DNA of 64,000 nucleotides. Source: Platynereis dumerilii. Taxonomy: Eukaryota > Annelida > Polychaeta > Phyllodocida > Nereididae. Under the pieces are notes generated by a model, which saw nothing but the letters and a program-made list of their open reading frames with translations, searched no databases and was not told the origin of the DNA. Positions 1 to 11,137 of the stretch are shown in pieces (position 1 is the stretch's first letter; every line of letters begins with the position of its first letter). A program made the translations under genes and the position numbers. The DNA lies in contig JAPTHN010000008.1 in assembly GCA_026936325.1 (NCBI GenBank), positions 22,714,703 to 22,778,702 of the forward strand, in the 5' to 3' direction.

Positions 1-24
1 TTACCCTGGGGGAACCCAGGGTAA
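1..24. repeat. Perfect 10-bp hairpin at window edge
   Basis: Bases 1-10 and 15-24 are exact reverse complements around a 4-base loop. The same cccagggtaa motif recurs near 8890. It may be the end of a repeat cut by the window edge, but nothing else identifies it. Confidence 0.5.
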
Positions 25-1228
25 TAATATACCAGGATACTGAAGATACCAAAATACTAGACTACTAAGTCTACGAAAAATTATTGTTACCTGAAGTAGC
101 CTATACAATATATGGCATAGCTGCCTTTGAAGGCTCCAGGTCCTTACAAAGGAAGAATGGAACAAGCCTTAGACATTAGGTATGAACGATTTGAAATTGA
201 AAGTCTGCAGTAATGTTTCAGCATCCTTAGATGTTCCCATTGACATTGACCTCCCCACTCACTTTAATAAACCAAACCTTATCGGCCTATCGATATGATC
301 ACCAGATAACTGACCGAAATACTCCGAAATTTCTTCCGTAAACCAGATTTATGCAATTTCTTCCTTCTCCAAGGAACAAAGTCAGTGCACATACATCACA
401 TCGGTCACATTTAGCCAGCCAAGTTTATGTCATTTTTATCTGTCGCATCAAAAATAGCAGCAATACAAATCAGGGCTTTTCATTATCAGACTAATGGTAA
501 ATGTCTAGAATTTCCTGGCAACCGGATTACATCATCAGTATTTCAATGTATCGCCACAGATGCCAGAAATCTATTTTGGTGTTTTGTGAAGGGAAATTTT
601 ATCATAAATCCATGTTGTCATCATGCACCATTTCAGATTTGGTCCTGCTTTGGCGGGTATAACCGGTCAATAAATCTCTGTTACTTTCAACTAAAAATAT
701 TGCTCTTATATTACTTTCGCTCTTTGTCCAATTTTTTTCCACATGGATGCTTTACAAGTGTACAATCTTCACGAAACACACTTGCTAAACTTCGACTACT
801 GCTTTCCAATGATTGACGATCAAGAAAATCATTTATAACGACAAAAAGTTTTTGAATAACGTGAGCCTTTATCTAGTTTCTTCAATGATATCAAATCATT
901 GAATTATCAATACACCTCATTCATTAAAATCCACAATGTCCTATCTGGTGTTGGGCCTTCCACTGACTACAGCTCAGGGCAGCTACAGAGCAGTGCCCAT
1001 GGGCAGAGGAAATAGGAACATTGCCCAAGGTTTCTATGCCTTAGCATCCTCCAGTGTTGGTGATTGTCACATGACGAGATTGAAATCAAAGGAATTTTAA
1101 ATGGTCTGTCTTTCTAAGTCCTTGGACCAACGTGTGTCCAGGATTCAGGAACCTTATTTTATTCTAACATTCTTATTGTAATGGTTTAATAATATACTTT
1201 ATGTTGTACACATTTTATATATACTTAC
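25..1228. other. Downstream intron of the PRKX-like gene
   Basis: This stretch lies past the exon 2 donor of the minus-strand kinase gene, so it should be intron 2. I looked for the next kinase exon (the hinge and the HRD and DFG regions) and found none; the rest of the gene must lie left of the window. The sequence is AT-rich and has no recognisable gene. Confidence 0.5.
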
Positions 1229-1397
1229 ATGTATACAATAAACGGATGCCTCACAGCCTTCAGGATTGCTTTTTCACTTCTTACATGTTCTGTTTGCTTG
1301 AGCCGCTGAACCTCTGATATCGTCAGAATTTTCAGCGCGAAATACTTTTTCGTTGGCTTGTGTCGTGCAAGAACTACCCTGCCAAATGTACCAGTGC
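1229..1397 (-). CDS. PRKX: PRKX-like cAMP-dependent protein kinase, exon 2 (partial gene)
   Basis: This is the second coding exon of a serine/threonine kinase of the PKA/PRKX group (AGC kinases). Read on the minus strand it begins after a ttttcag acceptor and ends at a gtaagta donor. It completes the glycine codon split by exon 1 and then encodes the ATP-binding loop GTGTFGRV. It continues through FALKIL, with the ATP-anchoring lysine at about residue 81, to HVRSEKAIL, with the helix-C glutamate at about residue 100, and ends in RHPFIVY. The GTGTFGRV loop and the RLKQ..HV..EK spacing match PRKX better than classic PKA-C, which usually has GTGSFGRV. The catalytic loop and C-lobe lie beyond the left edge. 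The exon ends in phase 2. No disabling change is seen. Family assignment is firm; PRKX rather than PKA-C rests on a short stretch. Confidence 0.88.
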
Positions 1398-1877
1398 CTG
1401 AAAATAGAAGGAAAGTTCACTTAATTCAATTTATCAGCTAACAACAAAATCATGATAATATAAGCAGGCAAAGACAGTGAAAGAATTCCAAGACCTTGAA
1501 AAAACCTTGAACAATCTTCTACAATGATCAGCCGTGGGGGGCTCCAACTTTCCTAATTGCCCTATCCAGAGCATAAATACAGGACTTAAAGCTTTAATCA
1601 TTCATCCATCCATCTACAATGATCAGCTGAAGAGTTCAACTGCATTACTTTTCCGAACACAAGACAACGACACACAACAACAAAAAATATTCCATTTCTA
1701 TGCCTTTGCATAATCAACAAACATATCATTGGTATATATCTGCCCCTTGAAGCAAATACTATTCTGAGCAAGGCTATTCGTTTCTGATGACTCCTGATGA
1801 GATCTGTGCTTCCAATACGGCTTCAAAGATTCCTCAGATAGATTGCACATATTGCGTAACTATACTATTAACTACTA

Positions 1878-2580
1878 AACTCAGCAACATTAAAAACGCA
1901 CACATTTTTGAACAGCTTAAAAACTAACTTGTCATGTATATATTTTCATGAGACTTTACAATGATTTCAGTTGATATCACTTGTGAAAGTCCAGAAAATT
2001 TCATAAAGAAAGAGTATGAAACGGCTTGTTTAGGCAACATGGCCAAAAACCAAAATCACAACCAATGCAAAATGGTCCCAAATCGATTTCATGTGAAGTC
2101 TGTCACAGCTCAATATTGGGAGTGTGGAAATAATCAAGGTGGTCACTCACTCTTTTTTTTATGGGATTTTGTGGGTTTTTTGTTGATTTTTCGGTCAAGT
2201 TGGTGTTTTTCACATTTGTTTGTCACATCATTTTCAACACTTTTGCATCATAAACATCGGAAATTATCCTGTTTTCGGCCAAATTTTGAGCTGAAATCTT
2301 GTTGGACATCTGTTTTGAACATTTGAAATCAATAATAAAGTGATAGCATCTGTACGCTACTTCCCTATCCCTTTTTCAATTTTGCAAATTCCAAATTTGA
2401 CTTGTGGTCACAAAAGCATGTCTGTCTCTTTGAAATATCCATGGATCCTGTTCAAATGTGCACAATCTTTAATTGAGAAGCCAATAAGCAAATTTGCCAA
2501 GTTACAGCAAGATAAATTCAATGCTTCAAAAGTTATGATACTTTGAAGATGTACATGTGCGTTTTTAATGTTGCTGAGTT
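1878..2580. mobile_element. TA-flanked non-autonomous DNA transposon, copy 1
   Basis: The ends are inverted: the left end starts aactcagcaacattaaaaac and the right end is its reverse complement, matching for about 25 bases. Both ends abut TA (1876-1877 and 2581-2582), as expected for a TA target duplication. A shorter relative with the same ends and TA flanks lies at 49080-49316 and shares the internal string acagcttaaaaacta. No transposase is encoded. TA duplication fits Tc1/mariner or ISL2EU-type elements; I cannot decide which. Confidence 0.85.
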
Positions 2581-4017
2581 TATTTAAATGATACGAATAA
2601 GATGAGACTATCTATCATTGTGTTTTATATCCTTGAGTTAAGCAATGCTTATCAAAAGACCAACTTCTTTATTTTTGACCATTGCGATGGGCTTTAGTGA
2701 TAATGACTCTAACTCTTGACTCAAGAGTACAGTAATGAAAATTGGCAGCCATTGTCATACAACATGTCTCAAACATCGTCCTTTTTAACCCATATGTTTT
2801 CATCTCATTGGATGAGAATTTCCACAAGCGGTTCATTTGAGAATTTTTAGCATTGACCCGATGGCAAAACTTCACCTGCTTCAGTTACTTACAGCAGTGT
2901 ACAGGCTGTACTGTAATATCTTGAGAGCTCTTGAGGAGTTGCAGAGATAAATATTCTATTTTTCATTAAATTATACATCTATCATTCACAGATTTATATC
3001 TTTTTTTTGCATAATCAAATATCTTATGAATTGTGTATCTTCTAATTGTCAGCAGCTAATAACAATGAAATGTACACTGAAAGTAACACATGAACTAACA
3101 GTGATCTATATTGATAATGATTTCTATTCTTAATCATTTTTCATACATAATATTATGGAAATAATGGAATTACTGCCAATATTACTAAATGACCTCTTAT
3201 GTATGTCAACAAAACAATCTTAAGTGTGCTAAGAAATTGCAAAAAGCAATCCTAAGCTCAATTGATCAATGATCATTAGAGAAATATTTAAATCCAACAA
3301 CCTTGAACTTAACATTGAACAGCTCTTGGCAGACAGCAATATTTCAGCATATATCACTTTAACTATTGCATGACTGTTGATAGCTGTTTTGTAGAGCACT
3401 TGTGTAATGTTATTTTACCTATAAATCTTTAATATGTGTTAGAAACAATCTATGATCTTTACAAGTTAAAAATATGTAAAATTGAAAGAAAAACAATAAT
3501 TAAAAGTATGCTTTCTTGGGGTTGATGTTTATTAATTACATTTGAAAGCAATAAAGAGCACTTTCTTGACCATAAGTCAGAGTAATTTTCATTTTCATTA
3601 ACGCTAAAAAATTGCAAAAATATTATAAAAATTCTGGTCCCCCGCAAAATCATGACCTTTCACGCGAACATACAGAAAAGACAAACTTCCTGTCTATGGA
3701 CCACCCAGAAAGCAGGATTCGAGCTGTTTTACTTTCAAGAAGACTTCAATATTAATTGCAACGCATGAAGAGGAACAGTGTATATTCTATGTGGCCTTTA
3801 GCATTGTTTAGCCTCGTAAGATGAGAGGGAATTCTGCAATACATGCATTGACCCAACCAAAATCTCTATTTTTTTGCTTTTAAAAAGTTTGACATTTGGT
3901 CATGGAATAGCATGCACATGTGAAAATATTCTTTTCAACATGCTCAAATTTTGACAAGACACTTAAAATACCCATCCATTGTAGTGATAATATACTCCAT
4001 TGCCAGATTAAAGGCAT

Positions 4018-4215
4018 TCAATGCCATTCATGGCTGGAAAAAGTAGGAAATTTGGGCATGACCTGGAAATTTCTAAATCTCCCTGGAAATTTTCAAGGAG
4101 AGGTCCAAATTTTTGCTTTGGAAGCAGTCACTTGATTCGCGACTAATAGTGGGAAATTTTGTCGTAATTTCTGATATTGCCTGGAAATTTACATTTTCTC
4201 TAGCCCTGAAGGCAT
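4018..4215. repeat. Dispersed repeat, copy 1
   Basis: This segment resembles 47960-48130 in the same orientation. Shared strings include atggctggaaaa, ggcatg followed by ctggaaatttctaaat, and a later aggtccaa/aggtcctaa block. It is a decayed interspersed repeat of unknown class with no coding content. Confidence 0.55.
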
Positions 4216-5199
4216 TAATCTATAGCAGCCTATCTATTGATCCAAAATGACATTGTGTTCACTGAACTGTACAAGACTTGTTTATCTATTCATTGAATAT
4301 TGAGTCACACCTCAACAATAAGGATATATGGAATTGGTTGATAAGTTGTTGATCAGTTAATAATCAGTTCATTCAGCCATTCTCAAATCAATCAATTTCA
4401 AGAGAATTATGAATCACTTTAGAAACACAACAAATCATTCAAAGACACAGTTCACAATTAAAACTCCCCTTGTATTAGTTTTTATTTATTAATTCCTCTT
4501 TCAAAGAAATCAGTGTTAGTCAGATGTGTTGATCAATTATCAATATCTTATTGGAAGTTATGGAGAGATAAAAATTCAGAAATTTTTCATTATTTTCGAT
4601 TGTATCACTTTCGTTTCTAAATAGCCATGTTTTAATCTTCAAAATTTTCAAAAACTTATATGTTTATAGGCTTTATTAATATTGCATTGAGTCAATTCAC
4701 CACTTGCGTCAATCATTTTGAAACTCATTATTAAAAAAATTGTATTTGTCAAACTTCTTTTAACCAGTACACATCCCATTTTACAAATACCTCTGGCCAC
4801 CTGTAAACTTCCATACATAAAAAATATTTTATCAACCTTAGAAAAATGACATTTTATCGTACAATCACGGTTACAAATTTCCTGGCATTTTATATAACCA
4901 CAATACATTTGACATTCTACATTTGTTTGCTTCTCACGATTAATGTTCCAATAAGAGCATTTTTCCAATAATTTTTTATCTTCAAGTATTCTCCTTGATA
5001 AATTGCAACTCCTCAAACACTCGAGTACCAGACAAGTGGCGACACTCTAGAATTGTTTGTCCCGACTTCCGCGATTCCGAAAATCACTTGAAATATCAAT
5101 TTGTCAGTCTGACTTTTGGTTGTCAGTTTAAATATCGACCACTTCATAAACTTGATACAGGTTCAGAGAATATTAGTTATATATTATAAGTCAAATTTG

Positions 5200-5440
5200 T
5201 CTACGTGCAGCCCTGAACAAATACAGGTGGAATGATTGTGGTGTAACATACATCAATGGCAATTGTCCCATCGATACGGTCCTCCCCCCATTCCACCACC
5301 CTATTCTTTGTTCCCCAGTTTTTGGTGATCGCCATGTGATGACAAGAAATGAGAAGACTGGGAATCTGGCACAAGTCCTACATTCTTGATATTCACTCAT
5401 TTCATTTCTATCCAGGGTCTTTCAGTTGCTCCAGCAAATA
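5200..5440. repeat. Dispersed repeat, related to 35895-36075
   Basis: Both copies carry tttttgg.ga.cgccat.tgatga, then gagaagactggga.tctgg, then agggtctttcagttgc.ccagca in the same order. After 5440 the sequence continues into a SINE-like tail with a reversed box-B motif (gattcgaaccc) near 5490. It is probably a composite of two repeats. Confidence 0.55.
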
Positions 5441-6094
5441 ACACTAATTCCCATTGGCTCGGACTAAATTGAGGTCCACAAGTGTGATTCGAACCCACTA
5501 CCTCCGAACTAATGTTATGCCAAGAGAGCGCCTCAACTCATTACCATACGTAGTCCCTGTCTGTTCTAATTAGCCTTCTCAGTGCAAAAATACAGGATTT
5601 AAAGAGCTATCCACCCAACAACTACTTTATTTTATACTACAGACCATCCAATAACTAACTTTCTTGACAGCCGAACACACTTTTTACCACAACACGCACA
5701 AACGCAATAACAGAGGAACAAATATAAAACAGCGTCTTGTTAAATGTCGATAGAAGTAGCAATAATTTGCTACATCAAAATATCACTGGAGGTAAAGGGC
5801 TCTTATATCAAACAGAAATACACTGTTACTAAAGTTAGAGCACTATCTGCAGTACAAAAACATAAAGCGAAAGTAGTTTCTATCATTCTTTGTCATATAT
5901 ATTGTATATTCTTTGTTTTGCATAGTGGCCTGTGTGATATCTGAAAGTACTGTTGCAAAAATCAACCTCCCTGTGATATGCAACCTCTTCCCTCGGCACT
6001 ATATATCTTAGATATATTTCAAGCAGAGAAATTATTGGAGAGGCTACACTGTGCTTTATGTCCTGTATTACACACTTGGTAGGCTTATCAGTCT

Positions 6095-6290
6095 GGGTAA
6101 TTGCCATCATATGAGGGCAATTGCAATTCCAGCTAAGTCCTGGCCCTGACAGGTTGATTGTGTGTGTGGGGTTGATCAGTTGAGTATCAGAAGAAAGTCT
6201 GATCTCTGGGCAGCCATCCTTATCACACAGCAGCATGACAGTAGCAGGACTTATTCTATCCAATTTCGTCAAATATTGCAAAGTCATTTG
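6095..6290 (-). repeat. Dispersed repeat with open frame, inverted copy of 30985-31200
   Basis: The reverse complement of this segment matches 30985-31200 closely over about 190 bases. Both copies stay open in the same frame across strings such as EIRLSS.TQLINPTH and WNCNCPHM. Most codon differences between them change the amino acid, so there is no sign of selection on a protein. It is an unclassified element fragment. Confidence 0.6.
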
Positions 6291-6324
6291 CTTGTCTTGG
6301 CTAGACGGTAATTTCCTAGACTGC

Positions 6325-6500
6325 TTATTAGGACAGGAGAATAACGCAGCAATAAGGGGAAGGGTGACAGAAACTGCTGTCCAGGTTGCTGTTCAATACA
6401 TAAGTTTGGGTGATCCGGTCAGAGCAGGAATTGAACCAGAGACACAGCACAGCGAATGGTAGAACAGTGCCCTACCAACTGGATTAACTCTCCCCCCTAA
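6325..6500 (-). mobile_element. tRNA-headed SINE copy (minus)
   Basis: The reverse complement gives a tRNA-like head with a degenerate box B (tggttcaattcc), then the family body gcagtttc.. and ..attgctgcgttattc. It is the same family as the better copies at 7205-7430 and 23415-23625, and is more diverged. Confidence 0.55.
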
Positions 6501-6600
6501 CCTCAGGCTGAGTCACCTGGACTCTGGAAGTAAGATTAAATTTTATTTTGGACAGCAGTTTCATTCATGCATCATCTCATTGTTTTGTCTCCCTTCTTCC

Positions 6601-6840
6601 CTAATAGTCTCCTAGTGCATAAATACAGGACACAAAGCCCCAATCAATTTGCAACATCTTGAAGTTGCTAGTAGGCTTACTTTGGACTCTTTGATTCTCT
6701 ATTTCTCTGAGCAAAAAATTTTTTAAAAATCTGCAAAATCGCCAAAAACCAACGACATCACCATCAATAATCGCATTCAATTTGTTGACTAATCTGTCAA
6801 ATTTTTGGACGTAGACGACAAGTGTTGCGAAAAAGGACAT
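6601..6840 (-). other. Unassigned 79-codon minus-strand frame
   Basis: A 79-codon frame starting MSFFATLVVYVQKFDRLV lies inside the kinase intron. I recognise no domain, and no acceptor or donor pairs obviously with it. Its 3' half overlaps a SINE tail (the aaatacaggac string near 6625), so it is most likely a chance frame. It is recorded because the first 50 residues are not repeat-derived as far as I can see. Confidence 0.12.
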
Positions 6841-7204
6841 TGATTATCAGAACTTACTTGTGCGGAAAGAACACAAAAATGCACAATGATTGATAGGTGA
6901 CGTCAGAGGGCAGTCAATAAATTATCCAGGCACTCCATAAATATTTACCACAACCATATTGGCTTTTTGTACAGTTATTTTTGTCCATGAGAACTTTGCA
7001 ACTTTCATGTAAAATTCTGCATCCTATGGTGTAAGGTATTATTATGGAAAAAATCAAAATGGACACATTCGATCGAGAAAAAGAAAACCTGTATGAAAAG
7101 ACGGTTTTGATTGAAAATATTCATACATTTTTCGAATACATTCTGTGCATTTGCATTCAAATGCATTTCAAAAAACATTAGCATTTGACCATGTTGACCA
7201 TCTC

Positions 7205-7430
7205 CTTGGGGAGATTTAGCTCAGTTTTTTGTGGACTGCATGGGCTGCCAATCGTGGGCCCTGGGTTCGATTCCCAGTTTTACCCACCTTCATAAGGAAA
7301 CCTGGACTTATCAGCTTCTGTTGGACAGCAGTTTCAATCATCCTTTGCCTCGTTGCTGTGTCCTCCTCCAGTCCTAATTAGCATACCAAGTGCATAAATA
7401 CAGGACATAAAGCTCCAATCATCCCCAGAT
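7205..7430 (+). mobile_element. tRNA-headed SINE copy (plus)
   Basis: The head shows a box-A-like tagctcagttt and a clear box B, gggttcgattccc. It is followed by the family body: gttggacagcagtttcaatc, a ctgtgtcctcc block and the tail aataca ggacataaag ctccaatc. At least six related pieces occur in this window in both orientations. I find no true tRNA gene: the head does not fold into a full cloverleaf. Confidence 0.75.
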
Positions 7431-8639
7431 CTTTTCGCTCTTCCTAAGATCTGGAGGCCTTGTATACATGGTCTATATCTACAAAGCTCTCTTCTCCACT
7501 CTTCACAATCACTATCAGCTAGTATCAGGTACTATTGTTGCTCAAGGTGGGGTCTATCAGTTACCTCAGCATATGTACAAAATAGCTGGGTTGAGCCTGG
7601 CTATCTTCAACATGTTAAATCATAATCCTGTGTGTTATCACCCTATAACTTCAGCTTATACACTAAACACCAGTCTCTAAGTGTAGATTTCAGTATGCAT
7701 AGCATCAATTACAGTCTACAATGCTAAGAAAAATATTTGGGCTCAGTGCTAGCCATAAATATATCATAGAGGGATATAAATACCCCATAGTGAGTTATTT
7801 CTGTTGCCATGGTAATGCATTCGCAGGTTTTTTGCTGCATGGTAAGCACAGTAAGAAACTTGAGGCGCAATCAGGGTTTCATTTGTAAAATTATGAATAA
7901 TCAATATTCAGCTGATATATGTGGGGTCAAACACAAAATGTCTGTAAAACTATAACATGTATCACGTAATTTTGTTACAGCTGGTGAATGATTTACTAGT
8001 GATTAAATTTGGCTGTTTAAGAGCATCAATGATCACTATCTTTTACATGCGGCATTGAATCAATTGGAATGAGTGGTAAAATTTGTCATTTGGAGGTATG
8101 TGACCTCACTGGGGGAGTGGTATGACTTATTCACAGACTTGTGCAGATAGCATGACAAGTATATGATATGATCTCACTCTCCGGATACAAGTCATCAAGG
8201 AGGCCCATAACATAGTCATTGCAAGTATGGGGTTATGACCTCACAAGGAGAATCATGATGTATTTTGGAAATAAATTATACTTCCACAGCTGAACACATT
8301 GTCACAAGGATCGAGTATGTGTACAATTTATCAGTGTACAGAACAATTGTCCATTCCAATTACTAAGGTATCTTTACTTCTGCTTTCCATTTACCATTTT
8401 AACCTGATAAATTACTCTATGTGCGTTCAAATGCTGAAAGAGGCTCTCCTTCCTGGAAGCCCGTATCATCAACAAATATTCTTCCTCACACATGCAGGAG
8501 GGACAACAATGTTTTATTTATAAACAAGAAATACAAATGTGTTTATCGTAGACATACCCCTCAATCTACTGCTCAATAATTACTTCGTCCTACCTTCCTG
8601 TTTCCTCCACAAGTCTGATCCTTACACTCAGGGAAACAC

Positions 8640-8820
8640 ATTTATGGATGATTGCCATTGATTAGGGTTTTACATAATGTATTTATGCACTTGGTAGGAC
8701 AGGAGGACATAGCAATGAGGCGAAGGATGATTGAAACTGCTGTCCAACATTAGTCCAGATCATCCGGCCAGACCTGGAATCGAACCCACTATCCAGCGAT
8801 TGGAAGTCCTAGCGCTGCCA
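8640..8820 (-). mobile_element. tRNA-headed SINE copy (minus)
   Basis: This is the same family, reversed: ttatgcacttggtaggacag, gaaactgctgtccaac and the reversed box B gaatcgaaccc appear in that order. The copy is near full length, with its head at about 8815. Confidence 0.7.
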
Positions 8821-9763
8821 AAAAATTTGAGGAAACGCCCTTCTTCCAAAACCTCCAGGATATTATAAAGCAAAATTATGCGGGTGAAAAACCCAGGGTA
8901 AGAATATGGGTAAAATATTCATATAAATTTAAAACCTTGTAGTGAGTGAGAAAAGGTTGCATGGAAGTTTTAGTGAATGGGCAACTTATACTTTGGCTGG
9001 TAAAGATGGAGGGGTCCATGAATTAATAGTAGGATTAAGTTGCATTTAATGTAATGCTGTGATGGGCAGCGAAGTTCTCAAAACTCAGTTAGTTACCTAT
9101 CAACATGATCAATCTCTGATAATCTTGACAATCTTCATTCAAAGACATTCAATCGAAAAACCATCCTGCCCATTCGGAAAAATAATTCATCACAAACTTA
9201 TAAACCAATCACATTTCTATTACATAATATGATGTAAATATTACTCAAGAAAACTCAGGAATATCCTACTAGACAGTTCATTATATTTACAAGAAAAACC
9301 TCCAGGTAATAGGGTTCAAATAGCAGTAGAGCAAGGTGCACTCACGAATGCCCATCTGCTCTTAGCTGAACGAGCAGAATTCTACAGTCAAGAGCCAAAC
9401 CGACAAGTGCACTTCCAAGCTGGCATTTGCTTCTTCTCTCAATGTGCTTGCTGTATCTATTTGAATACAACCTCATGTAGGATTTGAGGGGTTTATTCTG
9501 AAATTAATACAGCGATTCTCTTGAACAATGTTCAAACGAGGACCGAATCAATCAGGGCACAACCAACCACACCTCAATGTCTTATTTTACGTCAAGCTCT
9601 CTGTAGAAGTTAGAACCGCTTAAAATGTGCCCAAACTCAGGATTAGAACTACAAACCTAAGCCAAATTATCTGATTACTTAATTACTAACATAATATACA
9701 GCATAGGTGAAACTTTATGGAGCTTAATCCTCATAAATATTCAATAGAGGGGGTACAATGACA

Positions 9764-9926
9764 CAGTGCTTTTCCTAGGACCAAAATTCAATTAGCCACA
9801 AGCCCAATTTTCAGTGAAATGCATGGATGTGTGGCTAATTAGCATGAAAATACATGCAATTTTCATTAGCCACATGGAGCATGCATTAGCCAATGTTGAT
9901 GTGGCTAATGGCTAGGAAAAGCACTG
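9764..9926. mobile_element. hAT-type miniature element
   Basis: The 163-bp element begins cagtgcttttcctagg and ends ctaggaaaagcactg, an inverted pair typical of hAT termini. The flanks caatgaca (9756-9763) and caatgcac (9927-9934) look like a decayed 8-bp target duplication. The interior repeats attagccaca several times in both orientations. It encodes nothing. Confidence 0.75.
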
Positions 9927-10487
9927 CAATGCACATGTTTCTTTTTTTCAAACAAGTACAGCCCATGAGCAGTAGTACTAATAGCCCCTTTGCACACATG
10001 TTTGAGCAGGAGGTAACTTACAGGTTTATCCTTCTCATTTATGTTGCTCATGTACACTACACGCCTCAAGAATAGAATACGCAAAAAGAAACACCGATTT
10101 GTCTTAGGTTTTTCTTTTGTTTTGATTTGTTGACTTGTTATTTTCTACAGAACTAATCGTAATGCCACTTTTTCCTTACAGTGTGTGTAACTAACTCGTG
10201 TAACTAGTATCCTCCTCTAATTTTTCATACGTATATGCCAAATATCACTAACTTATTATATTCAAGACGCATAACATCACATTAAAATCTAGTTGTAACA
10301 TGCATATATGTAAAACTGTAGAAGGAAACCATTGTTCAATGTTCAATATAGATGGCACCACCAGTGGCATGGACTGCGTATGAAGTTATGATCAACCTAC
10401 TTTCAGATATATAAACAAATGTAGATAAAGAACAGTTAGAAAATGTTATTGATCAATATATATACCTAGCATAGTACCCATTAAAAT

Positions 10488-11137
10488 GAATACTAGTCAA
10501 CTAGTAACCATGCCAAGTCGTAACCAAACCAAGTCGTAACCATTTTTCATTTTTACCAACCAAGTCGTAACCATGAGATCTTGTAATCAAGTGTCCATGA
10601 CCAAGTAGTAACCAAAAAATAAAAATTCCATACCAACTCGTAATCAGTACTTATTGCCAACTCGTAAACAGGGAACACCAACTCGTAATCACCAGTCAAT
10701 TTTTTACTCCTAATCACGGCAGATATGGTGCATTCAACTTGTCATTGGCATTGCTTGATAGCCCAAGTAGATGTGTAATGTGAATCATAAAGCTTTCATC
10801 AAAGTTAATTGCTTTTGTATGACACTGGCACAAAACCTTTGAAAATTCTTATTGCAATCAAATTTGACACCAGACTTCAGTCATCCTTGATTGCAATAAG
10901 CTTGGTAGGGCCTTGGTTATGACTTGGTAGGGCCCTGGTTACGAATTGGTAGGGCCCTTGGTTACTAGTTGGTTAGGTCAGAAAATTGATTTTAATGAGT
11001 GGTTACCAGTTGGTGACCCACAAAAAAGGATGGTTACGAGTTGGCAGAAATTTTGGTTACCAGTTGGTTGGTTACCAGTTGGTTGGTTACCAGTTGGTTT
11101 GGTTACCAGTTGGCATGGTTACCAGTTGACTTGATAC
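10488..11137. mobile_element. Foldback Mutator-like element with 9-bp target duplication
   Basis: The left arm is built of short repeats of the type caa(g/c)tcgtaacca and the right arm of their reverse complements (tggttac.agttgg). The whole 650-bp unit can therefore fold back on itself. The outermost ends also match in inverted orientation (atactagtcaac against the reverse of gttgacttgatac). The 9-base string cattaaaat flanks both sides exactly (10479-10487 and 11138-11146). A 9-bp duplication with long repetitive inverted ends is characteristic of Mutator-like foldback elements. No transposase is present. Confidence 0.85.

Noticed and set aside
427-816. 129-codon frame at the left edge
   Set aside because: It shows no family pattern, lies in a predicted intron on the other strand and has ordinary AT-rich composition.
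7205-7280. Possible tRNA gene
   Set aside because: Box A and box B-like strings exist, but there is no full cloverleaf and the sequence is the head of a dispersed SINE.
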